The position numbers were made by a program, and so were the translations under genes. The notes beneath the pieces are model-generated. The model saw only the letters and a program-made list of their open reading frames with translations. It did no database searches and was not told the DNA's origin. A stretch of 26,774 nt of DNA from CAYJWL01 sp964373855. Lineage in GTDB: Bacteria; Patescibacteriota; Andersenbacteria; UBA10190. The DNA lies in assembly GCA_964373855.1 (NCBI GenBank), contig CAYJWL010000010.1, positions 1 through 26,774 of the forward strand. Direction: 5' to 3'. This document shows, piece after piece, positions 7,151-14,121 of this stretch (position 1 is its first letter; each line of letters starts with the position of its first letter).

Positions 7151-8580
7151 TACAGCTTCCTCTTATATACTATGTAACGATGTTCGTTGTAGATTGCCGC
7201 GTAGTGATTCGTCAGCGATTCTTGCACCGCAGTGCCCACCTCGCCCTCAGCATGATCATTGAATAACACGACATCAAAGTAGCCATCAGCCAGGGCTGAA
7301 CGGTAGGCAGTGTCATCCGATACTCCTTTGTACCGAAAGTTGTAAATGCCGGTAATGCTGTCTTCCTGCAAATTCTTCACCATGAGTTTTGTCACATCGT
7401 CTTCAAATGACAGCAGCTTCTCATGATTGCTTGTAGCCGACTGAACGTACTTCATGACTCCCGTGGTATTAGGCCAAGTGCCCTGCAAAGTCTTTACTTG
7501 CGAGAAGGACTGGAACATTAAGAAACTGATTAGGAGCGCTGCTCCCACTGTGCCTGCAACCCGATTCTTTTGCACTACGTGCCAGATACAGTAGGCCGCC
7601 AGAGGTAATAGAAATATCAGGCTCAAGAACGTGTGTTGATGTACCGCCGCCGAACTATTTTGGATAAGATGGACAATGAGGACCGAGAGTGCGGCAACGA
7701 CCAGCCCGATCGCCAGCGGCATGCGCCGCTTGAATATCAGCATCCCGCTGCCGAGCAGTGCTAGAACCAGAGGGATACCAGTATATGTCCAGAACAAGGA
7801 AAGAATCAGTCGGTAATTGCGTTGCGGATCCCCGATCTGATCAAAATTAAAATGCTGCAGCGCCCGGAATTGCCACGCGATGTAGCCAAGGGAGGCTACA
7901 GCAAGTGGAGCGACAAAGTACTGCCAAGCGTGCCGGAACACCTTCTGGCCCGCTTGTCTGCTCTCAAGAAGCAGCCAAACTGCCACCCAGGGGAAAAACA
8001 GGAGCGTGACATATTTTGCCAGGAATGAAAAAAAGAAAAATATCGCCGCGGCAAAGAACCGGTTCTCCCGCTGCCACAGTTCTGGCCGCTCAAGATTGAC
8101 ACCCCGCTGCAGCAACACCAGCCCGGCCAGAAAAAGCGTAAATGACAGCATGTCGTAGCTAGCCAACCGGCTTAAGAAAATGGGGACAGAGAGAATTGAC
8201 ATGCCGGCCGCGGCAATCAGTCCGATATACTCATCGCTCCTTCTGCTATCAGTAAGCCTAAGGCTTCGCGCAAATGTATACATGAGGTACACCGACAGGG
8301 TGCCCAGAAGCACATTCAGAAACCTGGCGCCGAGGACACCACCCACTGTACCGAAAAGCGCCGCCAGCGGCGGGTAAAGAAGCGGCATACCACCCACCCA
8401 GCCGAACGGGTCTTCCTCCTGCCATTGACCAGAGAAAACTTTTTCGCCCAGCACAATATACAGAGCTTCATCAAGAAACGGCGAGTTGTAATTCAGGTTG
8501 TATACCCGCACACCAAATGCCAGCAGCAGAATGGCAACAAGAGCGGTGGTCGTAATTTTGACTGATTTTAGGCTTATCAT
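7150..8580 (-). CDS. GT39-type (ArnT/PMT-like) membrane glycosyltransferase
   Basis: This 476-residue protein has about ten hydrophobic helices and a short soluble C-terminal domain. The first periplasmic loop has SPFLDEALYI, with the acidic pair Asp37-Glu38 that is typical of GT-C enzymes of the PMT/ArnT family. Such enzymes use lipid-linked sugars (polyprenyl phosphate) to glycosylate lipids or proteins outside the membrane. The substrate cannot be told. It is the first gene of a two-gene operon with the GH18-like protein. There is no Shine-Dalgarno sequence; a TATAAT lies 5 nt upstream of the ATG and a stronger promoter lies slightly further up (8601-8628). Confidence 0.78.
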   Translation of the reverse strand: MISLKSVKITTTALVAILLLAFGVRVYNLNYNSPFLDEALYIVLGEKVFSGQWQEEDPFGWVGGMPLLYPPLAALFGTVGGVLGARFLNVLLGTLSVYLMYTFARSLRLTDSRRSDEYIGLIAAAGMSILSVPIFLSRLASYDMLSFTLFLAGLVLLQRGVNLERPELWQRENRFFAAAIFFFFSFLAKYVTLLFFPWVAVWLLLESRQAGQKVFRHAWQYFVAPLAVASLGYIAWQFRALQHFNFDQIGDPQRNYRLILSLFWTYTGIPLVLALLGSGMLIFKRRMPLAIGLVVAALSVLIVHLIQNSSAAVHQHTFLSLIFLLPLAAYCIWHVVQKNRVAGTVGAALLISFLMFQSFSQVKTLQGTWPNTTGVMKYVQSATSNHEKLLSFEDDVTKLMVKNLQEDSITGIYNFRYKGVSDDTAYRSALADGYFDVVLFNDHAEGEVGTAVQESLTNHYAAIYNEHRYIVYKRKL

Positions 8581-8600
8581 AGTAAATTATACAAACAAGA

Positions 8601-8628
8601 ACTATAGCATGGCATCACATAATGTCAA
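8601..8628 (-). promoter_or_regulatory. Sigma70-type promoter of the GT39/GH18 operon
   Basis: On the minus strand, a perfect TTGACA (8623-8628) is followed by a 16-bp spacer and TATAGT (8601-8606) with an extended -10 TGC. It would start transcription about 14 nt before the ATG at 8580, leaving almost no leader. A second -10-like TATAAT (8586-8591) lies even closer to the start codon. Confidence 0.6.
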
Positions 8629-8659
8629 AAAAGGCGTGTACAAAAGGCGACCACGCTTT

Positions 8660-9247
8660 CTAGCGATAGAGACCGAACGTGGCATCATGCGGTAAGTAGT
8701 CCACGTAGCAGACAACCTTTGGCGTAACCGTGCGACAATAATTGAGCACCCGGCCGGGATCGTAGAAATGCATCACATCGTTTGTGATTTTAGACCCCTC
8801 GACCAGAATGTTAAAGACAACACCTTTCTTGCATAGCTTCCACATATCCTGGATTGCTTCCTGAATTATTTTTTGATTATCCTCGGCCTTGAGATTAAAG
8901 GGACCGGATGCCAGAACCCAATCATAAGTTCGTTCCAACTCCTCAAGATTTGCTATGCTAAATTCGAGCGACGGATATCGCCTCGATGCCTCCTCAATCA
9001 TATGCTGGTTAAGATCAATGCCGTGGTAGTGGGAGGCCCATTCGGTATACTGAGACAAGTCACCATATCCACAGCCCACATCAAGAATCGAATCATCTAG
9101 ATTCCTATCCTTGATTGCCTCAACCATTACCTTGAATCGTATTTTTTGAGAGGCCTTGGACCAGCCTAGTCCTTTCGCTTCTCCCGGATACTGCTTATGC
9201 GTGTCTGTGTAATGTTCTAGAGTCTTTTTCCAATAGTTTTTACTCAT
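8660..9247 (-). CDS. Class I SAM-dependent methyltransferase
   Basis: This 195-residue protein carries motif I of class I methyltransferases, ILDVGCGYGDL (about 67-77), then YHGIDLN for the acidic residue that binds the ribose of S-adenosylmethionine, and DWVLASGPFN for motif IV. The substrate is unknown. The C-terminal part (ITNDVMHFYDPGRVLNYCRTV) looks like the family of small-molecule methyltransferases with an acyl- or sugar-type acceptor, but this is only a guess. It is a single gene between the peptidase gene (gap 22 bp) and the GT39 operon. Confidence 0.8.
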   Translation of the reverse strand: MSKNYWKKTLEHYTDTHKQYPGEAKGLGWSKASQKIRFKVMVEAIKDRNLDDSILDVGCGYGDLSQYTEWASHYHGIDLNQHMIEEASRRYPSLEFSIANLEELERTYDWVLASGPFNLKAEDNQKIIQEAIQDMWKLCKKGVVFNILVEGSKITNDVMHFYDPGRVLNYCRTVTPKVVCYVDYLPHDATFGLYR

Positions 9248-9269
9248 ACGAGAATTTATTAATTAACTA

Positions 9270-9746
9270 TTAGGCAGATCGTGGCTCGACCACGATCATG
9301 ACTTTATTTGTTTGAGTAATTGGCTTGTGAAAGCCAGTTGGATAATCCTGGAGCGCATCCTCAAGTACTGTTGTCTTGTATCGATAGCCCTCTCCTCGGC
9401 TCGTTCCCGAATCATTAGTAATAAACTCATCGGTAGCTGGATCATAGCCGCGCACCACTAGCATATGTTCCAATGGACCCAGCAATGTAAAGAAAGGATT
9501 ATTGAGTTTTTGGCCATTAACGGGCACTAACACTAAATTCCCTTGGCTTAGCTCCTGCCGAATGTCATCAGTCGTTATACTGGAAACGAGCCGAGCTCCT
9601 TGATAATCGTAGTAGTCCTTGAGCAAACGAGTTGTATCTGCCGCTGATAGATCGTGAAAGTGACCGTAGTTTTTCAAAGCGTAATCGGCTAATGGCTGCA
9701 TCTCAACTAATGCCTCCTGAGCGCAGTCAACACAAGTGGCAACCAT
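9270..9746 (-). CDS. C39-like cysteine peptidase, apparently missing its nucleophile segment
   Basis: From the ATG at 9746 this is a 158-residue protein matching the C-terminal three quarters of the C39-like (C39_2) peptidases common in CPR. It has NYGHFHDLSAADTTRLLKDYY, LVPVNGQKLNNP, the His motif EHMLVVRGYD (His94) and ITNDSG. The N-terminal part that normally carries the catalytic Cys (a CEEA-type motif, about 35-40 residues before the NYG segment) is absent and replaced by MVATCVDCAQ. Cys5 or Cys8 lie at the wrong distance. It may be inactive or a remnant. A TTG start at 9779 would add 11 residues but gives no better match. The start is 8 nt after the previous gene and likely coupled to it; GGTGAAG upstream is a modest ribosome site. 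Confidence 0.68.
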   Translation of the reverse strand: MVATCVDCAQEALVEMQPLADYALKNYGHFHDLSAADTTRLLKDYYDYQGARLVSSITTDDIRQELSQGNLVLVPVNGQKLNNPFFTLLGPLEHMLVVRGYDPATDEFITNDSGTSRGEGYRYKTTVLEDALQDYPTGFHKPITQTNKVMIVVEPRSA

Positions 9747-9753
9747 AGTAACT

Positions 9754-9993
9754 TCACCGGGACCCCTCTCTCTCCTCAAGGAGGTGAATAATGGTGCCTA
9801 TGCCTAACGCAATAGCCAGTAAGAGCAGCACACCAGCATTGAGATATAGGTGCTCGCGATCAAGACCGAGTATCCGTCCAGTATCACCAACAAACCAGGC
9901 ACCCAGCAACGACAAGGTACCGAATGTGGCCACTGCCATTGTGGCCATGTGCATCTTGCCGGACCATTGTGTCATGTCAGTTGTTGTTCCCAT
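9754..9993 (-). CDS. Small two-helix membrane protein
   Basis: This 79-residue protein has two hydrophobic helices, about residues 12-34 (MHMATMAVATFGTLSLLGAWFV) and 48-72, ending in a charged LLEEREGSR tail. The start at 9993 is fixed by a strong Shine-Dalgarno sequence (AAGGAGGTGA) 5 nt before the ATG; an upstream in-frame start has none. I do not recognise the family. It is the penultimate gene of the minus-strand run from 13465. Confidence 0.7.
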   Translation of the reverse strand: MGTTTDMTQWSGKMHMATMAVATFGTLSLLGAWFVGDTGRILGLDREHLYLNAGVLLLLAIALGIGTIIHLLEEREGSR

Positions 9994-10053
9994 ATACGTC
10001 ACCTCCTTCATTATTGAGCTATCGAGCTAAATCAGACGGCCAGATATCTATAT

Positions 10054-10359
10054 TCAAACAGGGTTATCTGGTTTATTATCCTGCTGCGCAGGGTTGAGTG
10101 GCTTGATACCTTTCTTTTTATTCTTGGCATAGAAGAAGTAGCCACCAACCACAATTACAACTGCTCCACCAACCAGCCATTTGATCAATGATCCGTCTCC
10201 TGATGCAGCTGCAGTATCACTACTAAACCCAGTAGTCGGGGGATTGTCCGGTGCTGGCGAAGTCCCATCATGCCCGGCTAATGCCGACAGTGCTGATACC
10301 ATCAAGGCGACAGTTAAGACTGTGCCTGAAACAACCATTCTTAAACCTCGTGTATTCAT
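10054..10359 (-). CDS. Small exported protein with C-terminal membrane anchor
   Basis: This 101-residue protein has a signal peptide (about 1-28, ending near ALAGHDG), a short Pro/Thr/Ser-rich extracellular stretch (about 30-58), one transmembrane helix (about 61-79) and a Lys-rich cytoplasmic tail. It has no enzyme motif and I do not recognise it. The topology is that of a small anchor or stalk protein. Its ATG overlaps the stop of the duplicated-domain gene (ATGA, 10356-10359), which means translational coupling. Confidence 0.7.
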   Translation of the reverse strand: MNTRGLRMVVSGTVLTVALMVSALSALAGHDGTSPAPDNPPTTGFSSDTAAASGDGSLIKWLVGGAVVIVVGGYFFYAKNKKKGIKPLNPAQQDNKPDNPV

Positions 10360-10892
10360 GATTCGCTCACCTCTTTCATGTGCTTGCCTGTGCTCCAGCG
10401 ACCTCCGTGATACTTGCCATCACCATACTTCATACATCCAGCTTTGTGTTCCTGGAGGCGCTGAACAGTATTGGGATCATCCGATGTGATCGTCACGCGC
10501 ACTCCATTATCAATATTCTCGACATTCTTGGTGAGATCCGACCCGTGCCTCCAACCGTGCTTACCCATATGCTCTTGTTTATTCGCCTTGTGTTCCTGAA
10601 TCATTCGCACAGTTTCTTCATCAGTCGATGTCATCTCGATAACCACACCGTTGTCGATATTAGTAACATTGTGATCAACATCACCCATGCCAGCCTTATG
10701 GCCCATGTATGTCTGGCACTTCTCACCATTACTTTTATTAGCCGTACTTGATTCATCAGCGGACGAATCATCACTGACTGCAGCTGGCTCATTATCCTGC
10801 GCAGCTGTCGCCGGTCTTAAATATTGATTCACCGTAATGCCTCCGGCGATGAAGGTTACAACGAGTGCTAACGCTACGAAAATATTTCTCAT
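10356..10892 (-). CDS. Exported protein with two tandem copies of a ~30-residue domain
   Basis: This 178-residue protein has a signal anchor (about 4-22), an acidic Ser/Asp linker (about 33-56) and two repeats: residues 74-103 (HNVTNIDNGVVIEM...IQEHKA) and 122-151 (KNVENIDNGVRVTI...LQEHKA). Each has the pattern V-x-N-I-D-N-G-V, a TS(T/D)D turn and a helix ending in QEHKA. His-rich stretches lie between and after them (MGHKAGMGDVDH, HMGKHGWRHG, YHGGRW). Two Cys (60, 153) flank the repeats. I know no tested function; metal binding through the His stretches is plausible. The gene lies 22 bp after the HWHP protein and overlaps the next gene. Confidence 0.75.
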   Translation of the reverse strand: MRNIFVALALVVTFIAGGITVNQYLRPATAAQDNEPAAVSDDSSADESSTANKSNGEKCQTYMGHKAGMGDVDHNVTNIDNGVVIEMTSTDEETVRMIQEHKANKQEHMGKHGWRHGSDLTKNVENIDNGVRVTITSDDPNTVQRLQEHKAGCMKYGDGKYHGGRWSTGKHMKEVSES

Positions 10893-10914
10893 AATTTCTT
10901 TAGTTAAGAATTAA

Positions 10915-11517
10915 TTATGAATCTTGTTGCTCTTTCGCATACATGATCTCAATTCGATCCCCTTCTTGCATCAGATAATTTTCAAACTCAAAGTTCTCTT
11001 CACCGTTCACCAACATCTTGACTGTGCCATCCTCGCCATTGCAGACATCCAGAATGCACTCAGACGTGAAGCGCTCACCCCAAATGTCAAAGAAGTTTTT
11101 AACGCGCACGTCATCTTGGCGAACTGCCCGATTCATTTCGACATGCAGGGTGTCGTTCGCTTTGTGGGTATGAATGTCTTTGTGCACGGCACCGCCCACG
11201 CCGATGTTTGCTGGTATCGTCACTGGCTCTCCTTTAATTGTGATAGACAAGTTCGGGTGCCAGTGAATACCGCGCCGGGAAATCAGCGGATCTTCCGGAT
11301 TGGAGTTCTTCGGCGAGCGAACGAATCCTGCTCCTACCAACGCCATCAGGACAAGGGGAATGCCCCATAGAGCTATCTTCTTAAAGCGCTTTTGCTGTTC
11401 CTTTTTTCGAGCTGCCTCCTCCCGCTGGCGCTGTTTTTCTTCCCGCCGCTGTTTTTTCCGCAAGCCTTTCGGCAATTGCTGTTCTGATGCTGTCTTTTCC
11501 TCAAGATCATTATTCAT
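10915..11517 (-). CDS. Membrane-anchored HWHP/HTH-motif protein
   Basis: From the ATG at 11517 this is a 200-residue protein: a highly charged cytoplasmic N-terminus likely to be helical or coiled coil (about 17-47), one transmembrane helix (about 48-66), and an extracytoplasmic domain (about 80-196). That domain has IHWHPNLSI (His85, His87), IPANIGVG, VHKDIHTH (His112, His116, His118) and FFDIWGERF, plus Cys154 and Cys159. I recognise this domain as an uncharacterised family found in CPR and some archaea; the His motifs suggest a metal site. The start is set by GGAGG 7 nt before the ATG, and the frame open further upstream is only overlap with the previous gene (11510-11517). Confidence 0.78.
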   Translation of the reverse strand: MNNDLEEKTASEQQLPKGLRKKQRREEKQRQREEAARKKEQQKRFKKIALWGIPLVLMALVGAGFVRSPKNSNPEDPLISRRGIHWHPNLSITIKGEPVTIPANIGVGGAVHKDIHTHKANDTLHVEMNRAVRQDDVRVKNFFDIWGERFTSECILDVCNGEDGTVKMLVNGEENFEFENYLMQEGDRIEIMYAKEQQDS

Positions 11518-12085
11518 ACTGCTCCTCCAGGATACAGACAGCACTGGCTTGAATGCTGCGTACCGTCCAGTAGATTGATCCAGCCAGCAGAATAATACTA
11601 AGAAGCAGAAACTCTTGCCCGCCCAGAGGTAACAAGGCCAGTGCTCCGGACGCTCCAATGGACGATAGGACTGCCCCGAGAATAAACGTGCCGCAGGAGG
11701 CGCAGCCGACACCGAAGATAGCAGCTACTAACCCACCAATCGTCGTGGTACTTTCTTTCACCTTCGGTAGACGGCGTCGTTGGACGAAGTAGTAGATCAG
11801 CAGAGCAGCATTTATACCAAACAATAGCGACATCGCAACGATCAGCGTGGCTGCTAGTGGCGTGGCATCCGTAACAATGCCACCCAGTAAACGGAACAGA
11901 AGCAGTAGGCTGTCGCCGAAACTGAACAGAGATGATCCGAATGTAGTAACAATCAGACCGAGATTACGCAGCCAGATTGACAGAGTGAAAGCCAGCAATG
12001 AAGCAGCGACTGCCACAATCGCATACCGATAGTCCCGAAAGACTTGTCGGAACGACTGCCTGACGATTGCTACTCTTGCTCTCAT
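11510..12085 (-). CDS. Polytopic membrane protein with GCASCG motif
   Basis: This 191-residue protein has about five hydrophobic helices (roughly 22-40, 43-70, 78-101, 114-143 and 157-178). In the fourth, a VGCASCG motif (Cys128, Cys131) puts a CxxC pair in or near the membrane. Its start overlaps the stop of the DsbA-like gene by one base (TAATG), so it is translationally coupled to it. This pairing suggests a role in reoxidising or reducing the DsbA-like protein, as DsbB, VKOR or CcdA do in other bacteria, but the sequence does not look like any of these to me. The role is therefore inference; the CxxC, the helices and the coupling are seen directly. Confidence 0.72.
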   Translation of the reverse strand: MRARVAIVRQSFRQVFRDYRYAIVAVAASLLAFTLSIWLRNLGLIVTTFGSSLFSFGDSLLLLFRLLGGIVTDATPLAATLIVAMSLLFGINAALLIYYFVQRRRLPKVKESTTTIGGLVAAIFGVGCASCGTFILGAVLSSIGASGALALLPLGGQEFLLLSIILLAGSIYWTVRSIQASAVCILEEQYE

Positions 12086-12849
12086 TAATTGCCTAGCGCC
12101 TTATCAACAACCTGCTTTACTGACGCATATGGCTGGGCGCCGTTAATCGGGAATTTCTCGCCATTGGATGCAATAACCACGCTATACGGCGTGCCCCGCC
12201 CGCCAGCGGTCTGCGCATCAGCCAAGTCAGCCGCCACATGGTCGGCGTATTTACCGGAATCAAGGCAGGACTGGAATTGCTGGATATTTGGCACTCCAAC
12301 CTGCCGCGCCAAATCGGGCAGAGTACTCATATCAAGCCCGTCATTTGATGGTGTTACCTCAAAAATTTTATCGGTGAATTCCCAGAACTTACCCTGCTCA
12401 CCGGCACACTCGGTTGCCTCTGCCTGCTTGGGAGCTTTGCTATGCAATTGTTCCAGAGGGAAGTGGCGGTATACCCAGCGCACATCGTTTGGATATTCCT
12501 GAATGAGCTGCTGCAGCGTTGGATGGAAGCGCTTGCAGAAGGGACATTCTAAATCCACATATTCGACAACTGTAACTTTGGCATTGGCTGCTCCCCGGAT
12601 ATGATCGGAATCAGTAATAGCCCGCACGTCTCCGACAGCCGGTTCAGTGAGTTGAGTTGGTGCAACTGCCGTACCAACCGTCGTACCAGCATTGTTCGCA
12701 TCTGGAACCTGTGTAATGAAAGAAACTGCCTTGCCGCCACCGAGGTAAAGAGCAGCAGCGATCAGGCCACCGGCAATGACGATAGCGAGGGGAATACCAA
12801 GCGGCGAGGATTTAGGAGTTGATGATTGAGGAGGTAATTCAGTAGTCAT
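12085..12849 (-). CDS. DsbA-like thiol:disulfide oxidoreductase
   Basis: This 254-residue protein has a short N-terminal cytoplasmic segment, a signal anchor (about 18-36), a linker and a DsbA/DSBA-like thioredoxin domain (about 82-254). The active site is CPFC (Cys102, Cys105) in VVEYVDLECPFCKRFHP; the cis-Pro loop is RGTPYSVV near residue 217. Two more Cys (about 148 and 194) may form a structural disulfide. The fold matches the BdbD/DsbA-type family (pfam Thioredoxin_4), which introduces or isomerises disulfides outside the membrane. It is the second gene of the run and is coupled to the GCASCG membrane protein, its likely redox partner. Confidence 0.88.
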   Translation of the reverse strand: MTTELPPQSSTPKSSPLGIPLAIVIAGGLIAAALYLGGGKAVSFITQVPDANNAGTTVGTAVAPTQLTEPAVGDVRAITDSDHIRGAANAKVTVVEYVDLECPFCKRFHPTLQQLIQEYPNDVRWVYRHFPLEQLHSKAPKQAEATECAGEQGKFWEFTDKIFEVTPSNDGLDMSTLPDLARQVGVPNIQQFQSCLDSGKYADHVAADLADAQTAGGRGTPYSVVIASNGEKFPINGAQPYASVKQVVDKALGN

Positions 12850-12877
12850 AGATACAGACTGTATTAATAATTAGAGA

Positions 12878-13465
12878 TTAAGAATGATTCTCATGATCAC
12901 CCGGGCCGCCGCAGCCATCAGACAGATTCCAGACTTCTGTGACCTGCTCGCCAGTCATGCCATACTGTTGAATCAAGAGCTTGCCCAAGCCGCCGTACAC
13001 ATACCAGCGCCAGCACTTGCAGCAGCAAGGACCCTTTTCATCTGAATGCTCCATTGCATAGTCGTACGCCTTTTGCTGCTCTGGTGTCAGTTCGGTATCA
13101 TAATATGCCACCAGTTTTTTGGCGAGTCCGGCATCAATGTCATATGGATCAGGTGGTATTTCTGGAATGTAATTATATTTTTTCAAGCCCTCTACTTGCT
13201 CGCCGTAGCGATGCCACTCCATCGGGCTACAGCATGAACCCTGCAAACGCTGATTATCGGTCATCGTTGCTATGGAATCCTTGAAGATGCCGCTGCATGA
13301 TGAGTTGCCATTCTGACTTAAATATTCAAAGCGCGCCGCTAAAGCGTTTTCGCCCAGCGCGGGTTGTAGCTCACCCAATGTTGTACGGCGCGAGTCGAAA
13401 TAAAAATAAACACCTAATATAAGAACCACCGAAATCGCAATCATTCCTGTAGATTTATTACTCAT
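12878..13465 (-). CDS. Membrane-anchored Cys-rich PCCCxCWRW protein
   Basis: This 195-residue protein has an N-terminal anchor (about 7-23) and a Cys-rich extracytoplasmic domain with eight Cys: Cys57, Cys78-79 (GSCCSPMEWHRYGEQ), Cys147-149 and Cys151 (GPCCCKCWRWYVYGGLGK) and Cys185 (DGCGG). Other notable stretches are IPPDPYDID and LTPEQQKAYDYA. I have seen this motif set in uncharacterised CPR and archaeal proteins but know no function. The Cys clusters could bind metal or form disulfides made by the DsbA-like protein encoded 28 bp downstream. It is the first gene of the run. There is no ribosome site; a TATGAT lies 6 nt before the ATG. Confidence 0.75.
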   Translation of the reverse strand: MSNKSTGMIAISVVLILGVYFYFDSRRTTLGELQPALGENALAARFEYLSQNGNSSCSGIFKDSIATMTDNQRLQGSCCSPMEWHRYGEQVEGLKKYNYIPEIPPDPYDIDAGLAKKLVAYYDTELTPEQQKAYDYAMEHSDEKGPCCCKCWRWYVYGGLGKLLIQQYGMTGEQVTEVWNLSDGCGGPGDHENHS

Positions 13466-13471
13466 AGTTTG

Positions 13472-13477
13472 ATCATA
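13472..13477 (-). promoter_or_regulatory. -10 element directly before the thiol operon
   Basis: On the minus strand TATGAT lies 6 nt before the ATG at 13465, with no ribosome site between. Transcription would begin at about the start codon, giving a leaderless mRNA for the eight-gene run. I see no good -35 at 16-18 bp. Confidence 0.35.
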
Positions 13478-13524
13478 TTTAAGTATCGAGAGGTATCCGA
13501 CGGTTGAAAAAATGTTGATATGTG

Positions 13525-13598
13525 CGGCGCGTAGAGGGAGTCGAACCCCCTGTTAAAGCGCTGAAAACGCTTAGTCCTGGCCGTTAGACGAACGCGCC
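13525..13598 (-). tRNA. tRNA-Glu (anticodon UUC)
   Basis: The minus strand folds as a tRNA: acceptor GGCGCGT/ACGCGCC, D-arm GTCT/GGAC with GG in the loop, anticodon stem AAGCG/CGCTT around the loop TTTTCAG (anticodon TTC), T-loop TTCGACT, and discriminator G. The sequence TTCGTCTA and CAGGAC agree with bacterial tRNA-Glu. The T-arm side has one extra base: GGGGG/CCCTC is followed by an additional T before the acceptor strand, so the T-stem may have six pairs (AGGGGG/CCCTCT) with a 4-nt variable loop. CCA is not encoded. Confidence 0.93.
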
Positions 13599-13630
13599 AT
13601 GGAGTAAAACGTGTACATTCTATGGCCAAA

Positions 13631-13652
13631 ACAGGCCGAAGGAAACGCCTGT
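13631..13652 (-). terminator. Hairpin downstream of the 13667 gene
   Basis: A perfect 6-bp stem (ACAGGC and GCCTGT) with a 10-nt loop is followed on the minus strand by a short T run (TTTT). It lies between the small membrane protein gene and the tRNA. It is a moderate rho-independent terminator candidate. Confidence 0.4.
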
Positions 13653-13666
13653 CGCGGCGTCCCGCT

Positions 13667-14044
13667 CTAGTAGGTTTTGGGATGGAGTATGCCGGCGGAT
13701 AATTGTTCCAGCAGATAACTGCGCCCGAATAGCGCTGCTTGTCGCTGCGAGCTGCGTCTTATATGAAAAGCAGAGGTAACGAGCACCACCGGTATGACGC
13801 GGCCCAGAGACAGAAATGTCAACACTATCGCGACCAGCACAAGGACTCCCAAAAGCCGCGGTAGAGGTACAACAACCTGCTGCAGAAAATCCACGTGGTC
13901 CTGAACGGTTAGCGGGCAGAGACTGGGATTGTAGCCTGCTCTGAGCAGATCTGCATCTAAGAGGCAGAGCGGGAAAAGGGCTACAACCCCTATGATTGTG
14001 GCGATAGTCAGAATTTGCCGAAATGCCGTCATACCTATATTCAT
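13667..14044 (-). CDS. Small membrane protein, unknown
   Basis: This 125-residue protein has two clear hydrophobic helices, about 10-30 and 62-86, with a loop between them containing two Cys (CLLDADLLRAGYNPSLCPLTVQDHV) that could form an extracytoplasmic disulfide. It ends in a conserved-looking LSAGILHPKTY tail that I associate with small CPR membrane proteins. No function is known to me. It lies 77 bp after the copper ATPase gene on the same strand, without overlap; it may be co-transcribed with it. There is no strong ribosome site. Confidence 0.6.
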   Translation of the reverse strand: MNIGMTAFRQILTIATIIGVVALFPLCLLDADLLRAGYNPSLCPLTVQDHVDFLQQVVVPLPRLLGVLVLVAIVLTFLSLGRVIPVVLVTSAFHIRRSSQRQAALFGRSYLLEQLSAGILHPKTY

Positions 14045-14121
14045 GATCTTATTCCAGTCAAGGATACAATAACATTTTGTACATTACTAGAGGTGCGATG
14101 AGACCGAATGGTATATGACGT

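Noticed and set aside
11518..11712. N-terminal extension of the HWHP protein
   Set aside because: It overlaps the GCASCG gene in another frame, and a strong ribosome site supports the start at 11517.
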